A DNA stretch of 64,000 nucleotides from Acinetobacter brisouisimilis (GTDB lineage: Bacteria > Pseudomonadota > Gammaproteobacteria > Pseudomonadales > Moraxellaceae), in contig NZ_KB851219.1 of NCBI RefSeq assembly GCF_000368265.1, positions 783,486 to 847,485 of the forward strand, written 5' to 3'. Shown here one piece after another: positions 47,280-55,929 of this stretch. The notes under the pieces are model-generated. The model saw only the letters and a program-made list of their open reading frames with translations. It did no database searches and had not been told where the DNA came from. Both the position numbers and the translations under genes were made by a program. Position 1 is the stretch's first letter, and each line of letters opens with the position of its first letter.

Positions 47280-48206
47280 ATGGATCGCTTGGAATGCAAT
47301 CGGATGTTGATTGCGGTGATAGAACAAGGCAGCTTTGCTAAAGCTGCCGAACAGCGTCTGACCAGTGTGGCTCAGGCTTCTAAACTGATTGCACGTCTGG
47401 AAAATGAATTGGGTGTGCAATTGCTGCATCGTTCAACACGTTCTTTGCGTACTACAGAAATTGGGCAAGCCTATTATTTGCAAGTCAAGCAACTCATGGC
47501 TGAGTTTGATGAGCTTGAAGTGAGTGTTAAAAACCAGTCACAAACACCGAGTGGACGTATTAAAATTAGTGTTCCCAATTCTTTTGGGGTGAACCAGTTA
47601 AGTCATGCACTGGTTGACTTTGCCCAGCTATATCCTGAAATTGAACTTGATGTCAGCTTTACAGATCGTCTGGTGAATGTGATTGATGAAGGCTTTGACC
47701 TTGCGATCCGAATTGGTTCTTTAAAAGACAGCAACCTGATTGCCCGACATTTGCTGGATATACAGATTTTACTTGTAGCTGCCCCCAGTTATTTGCAGAA
47801 AGTACAGTTACCTGAGCATCCACAAGATTTACTAGAGCATCAATGCATTATTGATCGTAATTTTAAAGAGCCTGAATTGTGGCGTTTTAACACTGTGCAA
47901 CAGCCTGAACAACAAGAAGCGGTACAAATACAGGGTCGAATTCATTTTGCAAATACTGAAGCTTGCCATACAGCAGCTTTGGCTGGTTTAGGGATTTGTA
48001 GAATGCCTGCCTTTATTTGTGGGCAGTCACTAAAAGCCAAGCAATTGATTCCAATCATGCCGAATTATCGGATCAAAAGTAGTGGTCTATATGCGGTTTA
48101 TCCACCATCAAGGCATTTGGCAAACAAGGTCAGACGCTTGATTGACTTTCTAAAAAGCTATTATCAGAGTCGCCCAGAGTGGGATCTGAGCGAATCAGAG
48201 TCATAA
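47280..48206 (+). CDS. LysR-family transcriptional regulator
   Basis: 308 residues. HTH: VIEQGSFAKAAEQRLTSVAQASKLIARLENELG (quoted in pieces: GSFAKAAEQRLTS, SKLIARLENELGVQLL), followed by the substrate domain GRIKISVPNSFGVNQLSHAL and IGICRMPAFI-type end. This subgroup (CrgA/YhjC-like) often controls adjacent oxidoreductase genes. It is transcribed in the same direction as doxX, whose promoter region carries a good LysR-type dyad right behind this gene, so it probably senses an electrophile or quinone and switches that operon. Confidence 0.88.
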   Translation: MDRLECNRMLIAVIEQGSFAKAAEQRLTSVAQASKLIARLENELGVQLLHRSTRSLRTTEIGQAYYLQVKQLMAEFDELEVSVKNQSQTPSGRIKISVPNSFGVNQLSHALVDFAQLYPEIELDVSFTDRLVNVIDEGFDLAIRIGSLKDSNLIARHLLDIQILLVAAPSYLQKVQLPEHPQDLLEHQCIIDRNFKEPELWRFNTVQQPEQQEAVQIQGRIHFANTEACHTAALAGLGICRMPAFICGQSLKAKQLIPIMPNYRIKSSGLYAVYPPSRHLANKVRRLIDFLKSYYQSRPEWDLSESES

Positions 48207-48229
48207 ATTATTTCCAAATTGGAAATAAT
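48207..48229. promoter_or_regulatory. LysR-type operator upstream of doxX
   Basis: ATTATTTCC-AAATT-GGAAATAAT: nine-base arms, perfect, centred at 48218, containing the T-N11-A core TTCC-N5-GGAA. It starts at the last base position of the regulator gene and lies about 80 bases before the doxX ATG, the classic position of a recognition site. Confidence 0.7.
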
Positions 48230-48309
48230 ATTTTGCTTGCTATGTGATTAATCTACAGATTAAAAATAATTATGCTATTTCCATAACGACTGGGTTAAAG
48301 GAAATCATC

Positions 48310-48714
48310 ATGAATACTGCACGAACCGCACCTTATGCCGCTTTGCTGTTGCGGGTGAGTCTAGCGATTTTATTTTTTGCACATGCAGGGCTAAAATTTT
48401 TCGTCTTTACGCCTGCAGGTACTGCCAAATTTTTTGAATCAGTGGGTGTTCCTGGCTGGATGGCATACGTGACGATCACTTGGGAAGTGGTAGGAGCAAT
48501 TGCACTTCTAGTGGGCTTTAAGCCACGTTTGGCAGCACTGGCACTGATTCCCGTATTGCTTGGGGCAATCTTTACTGTGCATGGTGCGGCAGGTTTCTGG
48601 TTTACCAATGCCAATGGTGGCTGGGAATATCCAGCGTTCTGGATTGTCGGGTTAATCAGTCTGGCATTAATTGGTGATGGACCATATCATTTAAAATCTT
48701 CTTTTAAATCATAA
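48310..48714 (+). CDS. DoxX-family membrane protein
   Basis: 134 residues, four membrane helices; LLRVSLAILFFAHAGLKFF opens the family domain and FFESVGVPGWMAYVTITWEVVGAIALLVG (in part) is its core. DoxX-like proteins are small quinone-linked or thiol-linked membrane components; in Gram-positive bacteria CatD/MhqP members belong to quinone stress operons. AAAGGA is 7 bases before ATG 48310; the frame is open 22 codons upstream without a signal. First gene of a three-gene run with GS-hydroquinone reductase and an esterase. Confidence 0.85.
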   Translation: MNTARTAPYAALLLRVSLAILFFAHAGLKFFVFTPAGTAKFFESVGVPGWMAYVTITWEVVGAIALLVGFKPRLAALALIPVLLGAIFTVHGAAGFWFTNANGGWEYPAFWIVGLISLALIGDGPYHLKSSFKS

Positions 48715-48777
48715 AATAAAAATGAAATGTGGTACTAAATCAGCACTACACTATTTTACTTTGAATAGGATAAAACC

Positions 48778-49737
48778 ATGTTAGTAAATGGACAGTGGGT
48801 AGAGAACTGGCAACCCGTACAGGCAATTGACCAAGAAGGTGGCTTTGTCCGCCAAATATCAAGTTTTAGAAATTGGGTTACGCCTGATGGTCAGGCAGGT
48901 CAAACAGGTGAGGATGGTTTTCAGGCAGAAAAAGGGCGCTATCATTTGTATGTCGCATTGATTTGCCCTTGGGCATCACGGACGCTGATTGCCCGTGAAT
49001 TAAAAGGCTTAACCGATATTGTGTCGGTTTCCGTGGTTGAACCTCAATTGAGCGACTTTGGCTGGCGTTTCGGACATGCCTTTTCTGCGGATACAGACAG
49101 CTTAAATCATAAACAATATATGCATGAGATTTATACGCTTGCTGACCCGAATTTCACTGGGCGGGCAACCGTACCTGTGCTTTGGGATAAAAAACGTAAA
49201 ACGATCGTTAATAATGAATCGTCCGATATTGTACGAATGTTTAATTCTGGGTTCGCTAATCTGGTGCAGTCTGATTACGAGTTGTATCCTCAAAAGCTAC
49301 AGTCTGAAATCGATGCACTGAATGAACAGATTTATCAAAAACTCAACAATGGCGTGTATCGTGCTGGTTTTGCAACGACACAAATCGCTTATGAGCATGC
49401 AGTCGCGGACGTTTTCGAAATGCTGGAACAACTCGAAGTAAGATTGTCACAACGCCGCTATTTGTTTGGAAATGAATTTACTGAAACGGATATTCGTCTA
49501 TTTGTGACTTTAATTCGTTTCGACGTGGCATATCATGGTTTGTTTAAATGTAATCTGAAACAGTTACGTAACTATCCGCATTTAACGCGCTATGTACAGG
49601 ATATTCTCATGATTCCTGATATTGCTCAGACGGTGAATTTTGAGCATATCAAACAGGGATATTATTCAATTAAGTCCTTAAATCCTTTAGGTATTGTGCC
49701 TGTTGGACCCGAAATTAACTTTCAATTACCCGTATAA
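48778..49737 (+). CDS. Glutathionyl-hydroquinone reductase (Xi-class GST)
   Basis: 319 residues. The Xi-class signature CPWASR has the reactive Cys63; ALICPWASRTLIAREL and SVVEPQLSDFGWRF, with the end part YCIKSLNPLGIVPVGP-like YYSIKSLNPLGIVPVGP, match the YqjG/EcM4/PcpF group. These enzymes reduce glutathionyl-hydroquinones to hydroquinone and glutathione, repairing conjugates formed by quinones. AGGAT lies 7 bases upstream. The genomic context (DoxX, esterase, LysR regulator) fits quinone detoxification. Confidence 0.92.
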   Translation: MLVNGQWVENWQPVQAIDQEGGFVRQISSFRNWVTPDGQAGQTGEDGFQAEKGRYHLYVALICPWASRTLIARELKGLTDIVSVSVVEPQLSDFGWRFGHAFSADTDSLNHKQYMHEIYTLADPNFTGRATVPVLWDKKRKTIVNNESSDIVRMFNSGFANLVQSDYELYPQKLQSEIDALNEQIYQKLNNGVYRAGFATTQIAYEHAVADVFEMLEQLEVRLSQRRYLFGNEFTETDIRLFVTLIRFDVAYHGLFKCNLKQLRNYPHLTRYVQDILMIPDIAQTVNFEHIKQGYYSIKSLNPLGIVPVGPEINFQLPV

Positions 49738-49749
49738 GGTGAGAATACG

Positions 49750-50343
49750 ATGAAAATTAAACTGGTGATTTTCTTGCATGGTGTTGGGAGTCAGGGCGCA
49801 GATTTATTGCCTGTGGGCAAGTTTTGGCAACATCATTATCCTGAACTACAAATTGCAGCGCCGAATGCACCTTATCGATTTATGAATAGTCCTGAAGCTT
49901 TTCAGTGGTTCAGTATTGATGGGGTGACTGTAGAGAATCGATTACAGCGGATTGAACAGGCACGTCCTGCTTTTGACCAGGCGATTCAACAAATTTTAGA
50001 GCAACACCAGTTACAAGATCATTTGGATCAGGTGGTGTTTTGCGGATTTTCACAAGGCACCATTATGGCACTCGATGCTGTGGTGTCAGGACGTTGGGCT
50101 GTTGCTGGCATGATTGGTTTTTCTGGACGGTTATCCAGCCCAATTCAAGCAGATTTGGCTTATAAGCCTAAAATTTTGTTGTTGCATGGTCAGAGTGATA
50201 CGGTCATTCCAGCGACTGAATCGGTTCAGGCAGAGCAGTATTTAACACAAGCGGGTTTTAATACAACGGTACATTTATTTGATGGCCTTGGTCACAATAT
50301 TAATCGGACTGAATTGGAACAAAGCTTAAACTTTTTTAAGTAG
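49750..50343 (+). CDS. Phospholipase/carboxylesterase-family alpha/beta hydrolase
   Basis: 197 residues. Nucleophile Ser101 in GFSQG, acid Asp150 (HGQSDTVIP) and His182 (GLGHNI) form the triad; HGVGS at 10-14 gives the oxyanion region. Closest in layout to YpfH and MhqD, small serine hydrolases; MhqD is part of a methylhydroquinone response in Bacillus, which parallels the neighbours here. AGGTGAG lies 6 bases before the ATG. Last gene of the operon, followed by a hairpin at 50456. Confidence 0.85.
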   Translation: MKIKLVIFLHGVGSQGADLLPVGKFWQHHYPELQIAAPNAPYRFMNSPEAFQWFSIDGVTVENRLQRIEQARPAFDQAIQQILEQHQLQDHLDQVVFCGFSQGTIMALDAVVSGRWAVAGMIGFSGRLSSPIQADLAYKPKILLLHGQSDTVIPATESVQAEQYLTQAGFNTTVHLFDGLGHNINRTELEQSLNFFK

Positions 50344-50767
50344 TTTATAAAAATCTGAATATTATAAGTTATTACGTATATAGCATACGACTGTATGCTA
50401 AGAGTCAAAATGAGTGCTTAAAGCAATTTTGGGAAGGTAACTTTAAAATAAAGTTGAGGAAATATGCTGTTACAGCATACTTCCTCTTTGTATTTTTAGA
50501 ATAAATATGGCTGCTTTCCCAAGATTATCTTATTCTCTAAGTGGAATCGTTAAGCAGGTTTTCGATAATTCTCTTAAATTTTTAAAGCTATGAAAACGAT
50601 AAATTGAATAGTGATCCATTAAGTTTTATAAATTTAAATTATTAAATTTTATTATTGTTTTTTTATCATACGATAATTTTTGTTTAAAAATCTTAAGTTT
50701 AACTATGTTTTGCTATGCGGATAATGCTATTCTTTGCAGCGATTATTACGTGAAAATTATTTAATTT
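50344..50767. other. Intergenic region with terminator behind the esterase gene
   Basis: About 420 bases without a gene. Hairpin AGCATAC/GTATGCT near 50377-50395 and the stronger one at 50456-50486. The rest is AT-rich and probably holds the promoter of the small gene at 50768. Confidence 0.5.
50456..50486 (+). terminator. Terminator of the doxX-GSHQR-esterase operon
   Basis: GAGGAA-A-TATGCTG (50456-50469) pairs with CAGCATA-C-TTCCTC (50473-50486) with one internal mismatch; TTTGTATTTTT follows. Confidence 0.8.
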
Positions 50768-51022
50768 ATGTATACGGGACTAGATCAGATGATTGATAAG
50801 GATCTTGAACGTCAAATCTTAGAGCGAAAGCTAAATTTTCTGAGAAATGTGGTCATCCAGCGGGGTGATAAAATTCAATCATTAAGGGTTTTGATTAAGA
50901 AAAAAAATATCACGTTAAGCGATGACGAACTTTTGGAAAGGATTAAATTTTTGCAAGAACAAGTAAAGTATCAAGAATTTTTGGAAAAAAAGTTAGTTGA
51001 AATAATTGGATGTATTTCATAA
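50768..51022 (+). CDS. Small coiled-coil hypothetical protein
   Basis: 84 residues, nearly all helical with heptad-like Leu/Ile spacing (LERQILERKLNFLRNVVIQ, LERIKFLQEQVKYQEFLEKKLVEI, in part). Charged, no signal peptide. ATG 50768 has no ribosome-binding site; ATG 50789 (MIDKDLERQ) is an alternative. Not recognised. Single gene. Confidence 0.5.
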   Translation: MYTGLDQMIDKDLERQILERKLNFLRNVVIQRGDKIQSLRVLIKKKNITLSDDELLERIKFLQEQVKYQEFLEKKLVEIIGCIS

Positions 51023-51142
51023 ATTATAGTTCATGCTCTTTTTGCTTTTTCCATACAGAGAAATAAGATGGATTGATTGTGATTTATTTATAAGGTTGAG
51101 ATAAATTTTAAAAAATATAATCAGGCTAAGAATCTGTAAGGA

Positions 51143-51162
51143 TTGTTGCATCGATGCAACAA
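51143..51162. promoter_or_regulatory. Perfect 20-bp palindrome upstream of yceI-type gene
   Basis: TTGTTGCATC-GATGCAACAA is fully self-complementary. It lies 83 bases before the YceI-type start. A palindrome of this length in a promoter region is very unlikely by chance and indicates a dimeric repressor or activator site (TetR- or LacI-like in form). The regulator is not identified. Confidence 0.65.
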
Positions 51163-51244
51163 ACCGTTTTATCTATAACAGTGTAATTTTCCGATGAAAG
51201 TTTAGAATATCTATCATCATATAGTTTATTACGAGACAAACAAA

Positions 51245-51823
51245 ATGAATTTCAAAGCATTATCCCTTGGTTTAGCAGTTGCGGTTGCGAGTTCATTGAC
51301 TGTAGCAGCACCTGTAGCGTATAAAATTGACCCTGCGCATACAGCAACAGTTTTCTCTTGGAATCACTTTGGCTTTTCTACACCAAGTGCAAACTTTTCT
51401 GCTATTCAAGGTGTGATTAATGTTGATAACGCAAAACCTGCTAATTCTTCAGTAAACGTAACTATTCCTGTAAGCAGTGTAAATACTAACGTTTCTGCTT
51501 TAGACAAAGAGTTTCAGGAAGAAGGCTGGTTCAATGCAGCAAAATATCCAAACATTACCTTTGTAAGTACAAAAGTTGAAACTAAAGATAAAAAACACTT
51601 TAACATCACAGGTAACCTGACTGTTAAAGGCATTACTAAACCTGTTGTTTTAAAAGCTGTTTTAAACAAACAAGGTGTTCATCCAATGACCAAAGCAGAA
51701 GCTGTTGGCTTTAATGCAACAACCAGCTTTAAACGTTCAGACTTTGGCATCGCAAACTATGTGCCAAATGTTGGTGATTTGATTACTGTAAATATTACAA
51801 CTGAAGCACAAGCTGCTAAGTAA
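51245..51823 (+). CDS. YceI-family periplasmic lipid-binding protein
   Basis: 192 residues. Signal peptide with cleavage after VAAP/TVAA (about residue 21). The YceI lipocalin-like barrel follows: YKIDPAHTATVFSWNHFGFS is the N-terminal signature, DKEFQEEGWFNAAKYPNITF and LTVKGITKPVVL are central, and KRSDFGIANYVPNVGD is the C-terminal one. Members bind isoprenoid lipids and respond to pH or osmotic stress; ligand here unknown. Controlled in all likelihood through the palindrome at 51143. Ends in a strong terminator. Confidence 0.93.
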   Translation: MNFKALSLGLAVAVASSLTVAAPVAYKIDPAHTATVFSWNHFGFSTPSANFSAIQGVINVDNAKPANSSVNVTIPVSSVNTNVSALDKEFQEEGWFNAAKYPNITFVSTKVETKDKKHFNITGNLTVKGITKPVVLKAVLNKQGVHPMTKAEAVGFNATTSFKRSDFGIANYVPNVGDLITVNITTEAQAAK

Positions 51824-51850
51824 TAGCTTAAAATACAGTGATGTAATTTA

Positions 51851-51880
51851 AAAAAAGCCCTTGAGATAAGGGCTTTTTTT
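51851..51880 (+). terminator. Terminator of the YceI-type gene
   Basis: AAAAAAGCCCTT (51851-51862), GAGAT loop, AAGGGCTTTTTT (51868-51879). 27 bases after the stop. Confidence 0.93.
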
Positions 51881-51955
51881 ATTGCTCAAAAATTTCAAAC
51901 TATTTTTATATTAATAATATTTCATACACTCGATATGTTCCATTCAGAATAGCTT

Positions 51956-52681
51956 TTATATATTTAAATGGGTGAGATAATGTTTCAGCACTTCTGCCGA
52001 TTTCGACATAAGCGCTGGTGCATAGCGATGGTTATCTTGTCGTAACTGTGGAATATTGATATTGGCTTTACGCAGTTCACAAGTGTGCCCAATTAACCAT
52101 TTTTCCAGATCTTCTTCTGCCACTTCAATATGAAACTGAAATGCTAGGATATTTTGTCCAATCTTAAATGCCTGATTCGGATACAGTTCAGAGCTTGCCA
52201 GCAATTCGGCTTGGGCAGGCAAGTCAAAAGTATCACCATGCCAATGTAAAACAGCAGTATTGCCAAGTGCGGTCAAAGGATTATGGCTTGCTTCAGATAG
52301 GCTGAGTGAACTCCAGCCGATTTCTTTGGTATGACCTGCATAGACTTGAGCACCTAAAGCATAGGCAATCAGTTGTGCGCCAAGACAAATTCCTAAAGTT
52401 GGTTTGTTATCGGCAAGCCGCTGTTTTAAACCTGAGATTTCATCGACTAAAAATGGATAATCATCCTGCTCATAAACTCCGATAGGGCCACCCAAAATGA
52501 TGACTAGACCATCATAGGCAAGCGCGGCTGATAAATCATCAACTCCCGCATCAAAATAGCGGACGCGAAAACCATATTGATAAAATGCGTCTTCGAGTGC
52601 GCCTAAATCTTCAAAGGCGAGATGCTGAATGGCGTAAACTGTTTTGGGTAAATTGGGATGAAGTATTGTTGTCATAATCAT
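51956..52681 (-). CDS. Class I glutamine amidotransferase-like protein
   Basis: 241 residues. The nucleophile is Cys99 in LGICLGAQ; FQFHIEV supplies the His and Glu of the triad, and LGGPIGVYE the oxyanion loop. The arrangement is that of GuaA-related stand-alone amidotransferases (YfeJ/YLR126C-like), which in some cases act as gamma-glutamyl hydrolases. I start at ATG 52681; ATG 52675 and TTG 52693 are in frame and none has a good ribosome-binding site. Single gene; role unknown. Confidence 0.82.
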   Translation of the reverse strand: MIMTTILHPNLPKTVYAIQHLAFEDLGALEDAFYQYGFRVRYFDAGVDDLSAALAYDGLVIILGGPIGVYEQDDYPFLVDEISGLKQRLADNKPTLGICLGAQLIAYALGAQVYAGHTKEIGWSSLSLSEASHNPLTALGNTAVLHWHGDTFDLPAQAELLASSELYPNQAFKIGQNILAFQFHIEVAEEDLEKWLIGHTCELRKANINIPQLRQDNHRYAPALMSKSAEVLKHYLTHLNI

Positions 52682-52788
52682 AAAAACAGGCAAAGTAAAC
52701 TAAAAACATAAACAATCAGTGGAAAAAATCAAGTCCATCAAATGTTATTTTTAAAATGCATTTTATAGGAAAAGACAGGAAATAAAAA

Positions 52789-52891
52789 AGCTGATCTAAA
52801 TTAAACAATCATGAATTGTTAGATCTAGATCAGCTTCGAATAAAAAATACAGCGAATCGAGGTTCGCTGTAGAGTGTAGCAAATTCGCTAC
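52789..52891 (-). terminator. Cluster of hairpins behind the ALDH gene
   Basis: Three hairpins in line: TGTAGC/GCTACA (52875-52892), ACAGCGAA/TTCGCTGT (52849-52870) followed on the minus strand by a run of six U, and the longer AGCTGATCTA/TAGATCAGCT (52789-52835) with an inner AACAAT/ATTGTT. The middle one is a standard intrinsic terminator for the minus-strand ALDH gene; the others strengthen or stabilise the 3' end. Confidence 0.8.
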
Positions 52892-52902
52892 AAAAGGCTA
52901 AA

Positions 52903-54414
52903 TTAGAAGAAACCCATCGCTTTAGTTGAATAACTTACCAACAAGTTTTTAGTTTGTTGATAATGGTTCAACATATCTTTGTGGTTTTCACGTCCGATAC
53001 CTGAACGTTTATAGCCACCGAACGCTGCGTGAGCAGGATAGATATGGTAACAGTTGGTCCATACACGGCCCGCTTCAATTGCACGACCTGCGCGATAAGA
53101 CGTATGTGCTGAACGTGACCATACACCTGCACCTAAACCATAGATAGTGTCGTTTGCAATTTTCATTGCATCGTCAAAGTCTTTGAATGTGGTTACAGAC
53201 AATACAGGTCCAAAGATTTCTTCTTGGAAGATCTTCATGTTGTTTTCGCCTTTGAAGATCGTTGGTTCGATATAGAAACCACCTTCTACGTCATGGCGAG
53301 GAGAACCACCTGTCAACAACTGAGCACCTTCGCTGCGACCTGTTTCGATGCAACCCAAGATTTTATTTTGCTGTTGAACAGACGCTTGAGCACCGATCAT
53401 GGTATCTGTGTCAAGAGGGTGACCTGTTTTGATACGTTTTACACGCTCAATTGCTTTTTCCAGGAATTTGTCAGCAATGCTTTCTTGAACAAGTGCACGA
53501 GAAGGGCAAGTACAAACTTCACCTTGGTTAAGCGCAAACATTGCAAAACCTTCAAGTGCTTTGTCTAGGTAGTCATCGTCTTGATCCATAACGTCTTCAA
53601 AGAAGATGTTTGGTGATTTACCGCCAAGCTCAAGTGTTACAGGAATAATGTTTTCTGTTGCATACTGCATGATCAATTGACCAACAGCAGTTGAACCTGT
53701 AAATGCAACTTTTGCAATACGTGGGCTAGTTGCAAGTGGGCGACCTACTTCAGCACCAAAACCGCTTACAATGTTTAAGATCCCTGGTGGAAGAAGATCT
53801 TGAATCAATTCAATGAGAACCAAAATACTTGCTGGTGTTTGCTCAGCTGGCTTCATAACGATACAGTTACCTGCAGCCAATGCTGGTGCAATTTTCCATG
53901 CCGCCATCAAGATTGGGAAGTTCCAAGGAATGATTTGACCTACAACGCCTAGTGGTTCATGGAAGTGATAAGCGATGGTATCTTCATCGATTTCAGAAAT
54001 ACCGCCTTCTTGTGCACGGATACAGCCTGCAAAATAACGGAAATGGTCAATTGCAAGTGGGATGTCTGCAGCAAGTGTTTCACGAATTGGCTTACCGTTG
54101 TCCCAAGTTTCTGCTACTGCAAGAACTTCCAGATTTTCTTCTAAACGGTCAGCAATTTTAAGTAATAAGTTAGAACGAGTTGTAGGAGATGATTTGTTCC
54201 ATGAAGCTTTTGCTTTATGTGCAGCATCTAACGCAAGCTCGACATCTTCAGCGGTTGAGCGTGCAACAGTTGTAAAAACTTTACCATCAACTGGAGAGCT
54301 ATTTTCAAAATACATGCCTTTTACAGGTGGAACCCATTCACCACCAATAAAGTTCTCATATTGAGATTTGAATTGAACTTTTGAACCAGGTTGATTCGGG
54401 TCAAGATAGCGCAT
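52903..54414 (-). CDS. exaC: NAD-dependent acetaldehyde dehydrogenase, ExaC/AcoD type
   Basis: 503 residues. IIPWNFP 161-167, FTGST 238-242, general base Glu262 in [11 protein letters not shown] and catalytic Cys301 in [11 protein letters not shown]. The [11 protein letters not shown] wording and the [17 protein letters not shown]-terminus are typical of the ExaC/AcoD/Ald1 group that oxidises acetaldehyde to acetate in ethanol, acetoin or butanediol use. It is divergent from the GAF regulator and lies in the same locus as an iron-type ADH, so an ethanol/short alcohol pathway is likely. Confidence 0.92.
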   Translation of the reverse strand: MRYLDPNQPGSKVQFKSQYENFIGGEWVPPVKGMYFENSSPVDGKVFTTVARSTAEDVELALDAAHKAKASWNKSSPTTRSNLLLKIADRLEENLEVLAVAETWDNGKPIRETLAADIPLAIDHFRYFAGCIRAQEGGISEIDEDTIAYHFHEPLGVVGQIIPWNFPILMAAWKIAPALAAGNCIVMKPAEQTPASILVLIELIQDLLPPGILNIVSGFGAEVGRPLATSPRIAKVAFTGSTAVGQLIMQYATENIIPVTLELGGKSPNIFFEDVMDQDDDYLDKALEGFAMFALNQGEVCTCPSRALVQESIADKFLEKAIERVKRIKTGHPLDTDTMIGAQASVQQQNKILGCIETGRSEGAQLLTGGSPRHDVEGGFYIEPTIFKGENNMKIFQEEIFGPVLSVTTFKDFDDAMKIANDTIYGLGAGVWSRSAHTSYRAGRAIEAGRVWTNCYHIYPAHAAFGGYKRSGIGRENHKDMLNHYQQTKNLLVSYSTKAMGFF

Positions 54415-54514
54415 GTGAAAATTCCTTTGCTTTATTTTATATCATCTAACAAAAGCATACTGCTTCTGATAAAGTACTTCTGGTACATTACGGATATAAT
54501 AATAATCATAAATT

Positions 54515-54534
54515 AGGTTGGAAAAAGGTTGGAA
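54515..54534. promoter_or_regulatory. Tandem AGGTTGGAA repeats before the GAF regulator
   Basis: AGGTTGGAA at 54515-54523 and 54526-54534, 11 bases apart. They lie between the divergent ALDH and regulator genes and resemble the AGGTAGGTT units before the ADH gene (57226-57234). A common regulator for both promoters, perhaps the GAF protein itself, is an inference. Confidence 0.45.
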
Positions 54535-54561
54535 TTTGCCAGCTATACAAGGGATATACAA

Positions 54562-55740
54562 ATGTTTACGAAGAAAGATTTATCGCACCACCGCGGTGCG
54601 GTAGAGCAGTTAAGGCAGAGCATCTCCTGGTCGCCTCAACAAGCTCAAGAAGTAGGTCAGAGCATTATGAGCTCCTGGCAACGAAGTATTTCTGCATGCA
54701 TTCCAAAAGAGCGCATGGCTGCGCCATTGGTAGGCAATACTGCATTCAAGGGCAACACCCTAGCTTCAGCGCTACAACGCTGTGAGGCCGAATTAAGGCA
54801 CGTTGCACAGCAATCCTCAATGGTTCTGGCTATTGGTGATGTTGGTAGTACCATTATCTGGACAGCCGCAAGCCGTGAAATGCAGGCTCAGGCTGAGCAG
54901 GTACATTTTGTGTCTGGTGGCAAATGGAGTGAAGATGCGGTGGGTACCAATGCCTTGGCACTGTCGCTGAAAACTCGACAGTCGTGCTGTGTTTTTTCCA
55001 GTGAACACTATATGGAATCGGTGCATGACTGGGTTTGTTATGCGACACCAATTGTTGACCCATATTCAAATCAGTTGCTTGGCGTGGTCGATTTATCCAC
55101 CACATGGAAAAATCATAATACTTTAGGCGTACTTGCGGTTGAGCGTTGTGCTTCGATTATTCAATCTGCATTACTCGAACAGCAAAAACAGCGTTTGTAT
55201 ATTCGTGCTTTTTCTGTTTCGCAAGTATTGTTCAATGGCAAAGTGTTGGTACTGACTCCACGCCAATTCGAAATTATGACCATTTTGGCACTTTGCCCAC
55301 AAGGCATGAATCTCGACAAATTGCACAGCGCACTCTATGGCGAACGTAAGGTCAGTATGGGCACGTTAAAGGCAGAAATGTCACAGCTACGTGATCTGCT
55401 CGGTGGAATGCTTGGTTCGCGCCCATATCGCTTGTTAGCGCAAGTAGAGGCGGATTTCTTGCAGGCAGAGCAAGCACTTGATGCGGGCTATCTAGAATCG
55501 GCTTTACGTTTGTATACAGGTGTCTTTTTAGCGAAAACCGAAAGTCCATTTTTATGTGCTTGGCGCGATTGTCTGGAATCCCGTTTAAGTGATGCGATCT
55601 TTAAAGCCAAAGATACGGATACGCTGCTGAAACATATCGCACATGTGCCCGATGCGATTGATGCGGTTGAGCGCCTGATTGAGTTATTACCAGAAACTCA
55701 TCCTGCTCATCAGGTCTTAGAAAAGTATAAAGATTCGTAA
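54562..55740 (+). CDS. AcoR-like GAF-domain regulator lacking the sigma-54 AAA+ domain
   Basis: 392 residues. Residues 1-210 match the AcoR N-terminal sensor: SISWSPQQAQEVGQSIMSSWQRS (in part), a GAF domain with WSEDAVGTNAL and YATPIVDPYSNQLLGVVDLS. Where AcoR continues with the ATPase and Fis domains, this protein has LTPRQFEIMTILALCPQGMN, a winged-helix-like segment followed by helical repeats (residues ~290-390), not GAFTGA. It is therefore a sigma-70-type or repressor-like variant. ATG 54562 has AGGGA 8 bases upstream. Its site next to ALDH and near ADH suggests it controls alcohol oxidation. Confidence 0.8.
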   Translation: MFTKKDLSHHRGAVEQLRQSISWSPQQAQEVGQSIMSSWQRSISACIPKERMAAPLVGNTAFKGNTLASALQRCEAELRHVAQQSSMVLAIGDVGSTIIWTAASREMQAQAEQVHFVSGGKWSEDAVGTNALALSLKTRQSCCVFSSEHYMESVHDWVCYATPIVDPYSNQLLGVVDLSTTWKNHNTLGVLAVERCASIIQSALLEQQKQRLYIRAFSVSQVLFNGKVLVLTPRQFEIMTILALCPQGMNLDKLHSALYGERKVSMGTLKAEMSQLRDLLGGMLGSRPYRLLAQVEADFLQAEQALDAGYLESALRLYTGVFLAKTESPFLCAWRDCLESRLSDAIFKAKDTDTLLKHIAHVPDAIDAVERLIELLPETHPAHQVLEKYKDS

Positions 55741-55865
55741 GATAAAACCAAATCGAAAAATTTAAACGATAAATAATAAAAACAACAAGCTAAATGAATA
55801 ACAATAATAATTTTTGCGTTGCTCATGCATCGCATTGTCTTCTTTTGTTTTAAAAAATAAAAAAA

Positions 55866-55893
55866 GCCCCTCACAAAGCGAACTTTGTGAGAA
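55866..55893 (-). terminator. Terminator of the Fe-ADH gene
   Basis: CTCACAAAG (55870-55878), CGAA, CTTTGTGAG (55883-55891), 37 bases after the ADH stop; on the minus strand GGGGCTTTTTTT follows. Confidence 0.88.
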
Positions 55894-55929
55894 GCCTATC
55901 TGGAGAAAACTTACAGCATTTAAAAGCGA

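Noticed and set aside
54562..55740. Sigma-54 activator AcoR
   Set aside because: The AAA+ motifs (Walker A, GAFTGA) and the Fis HTH are absent from the translation.
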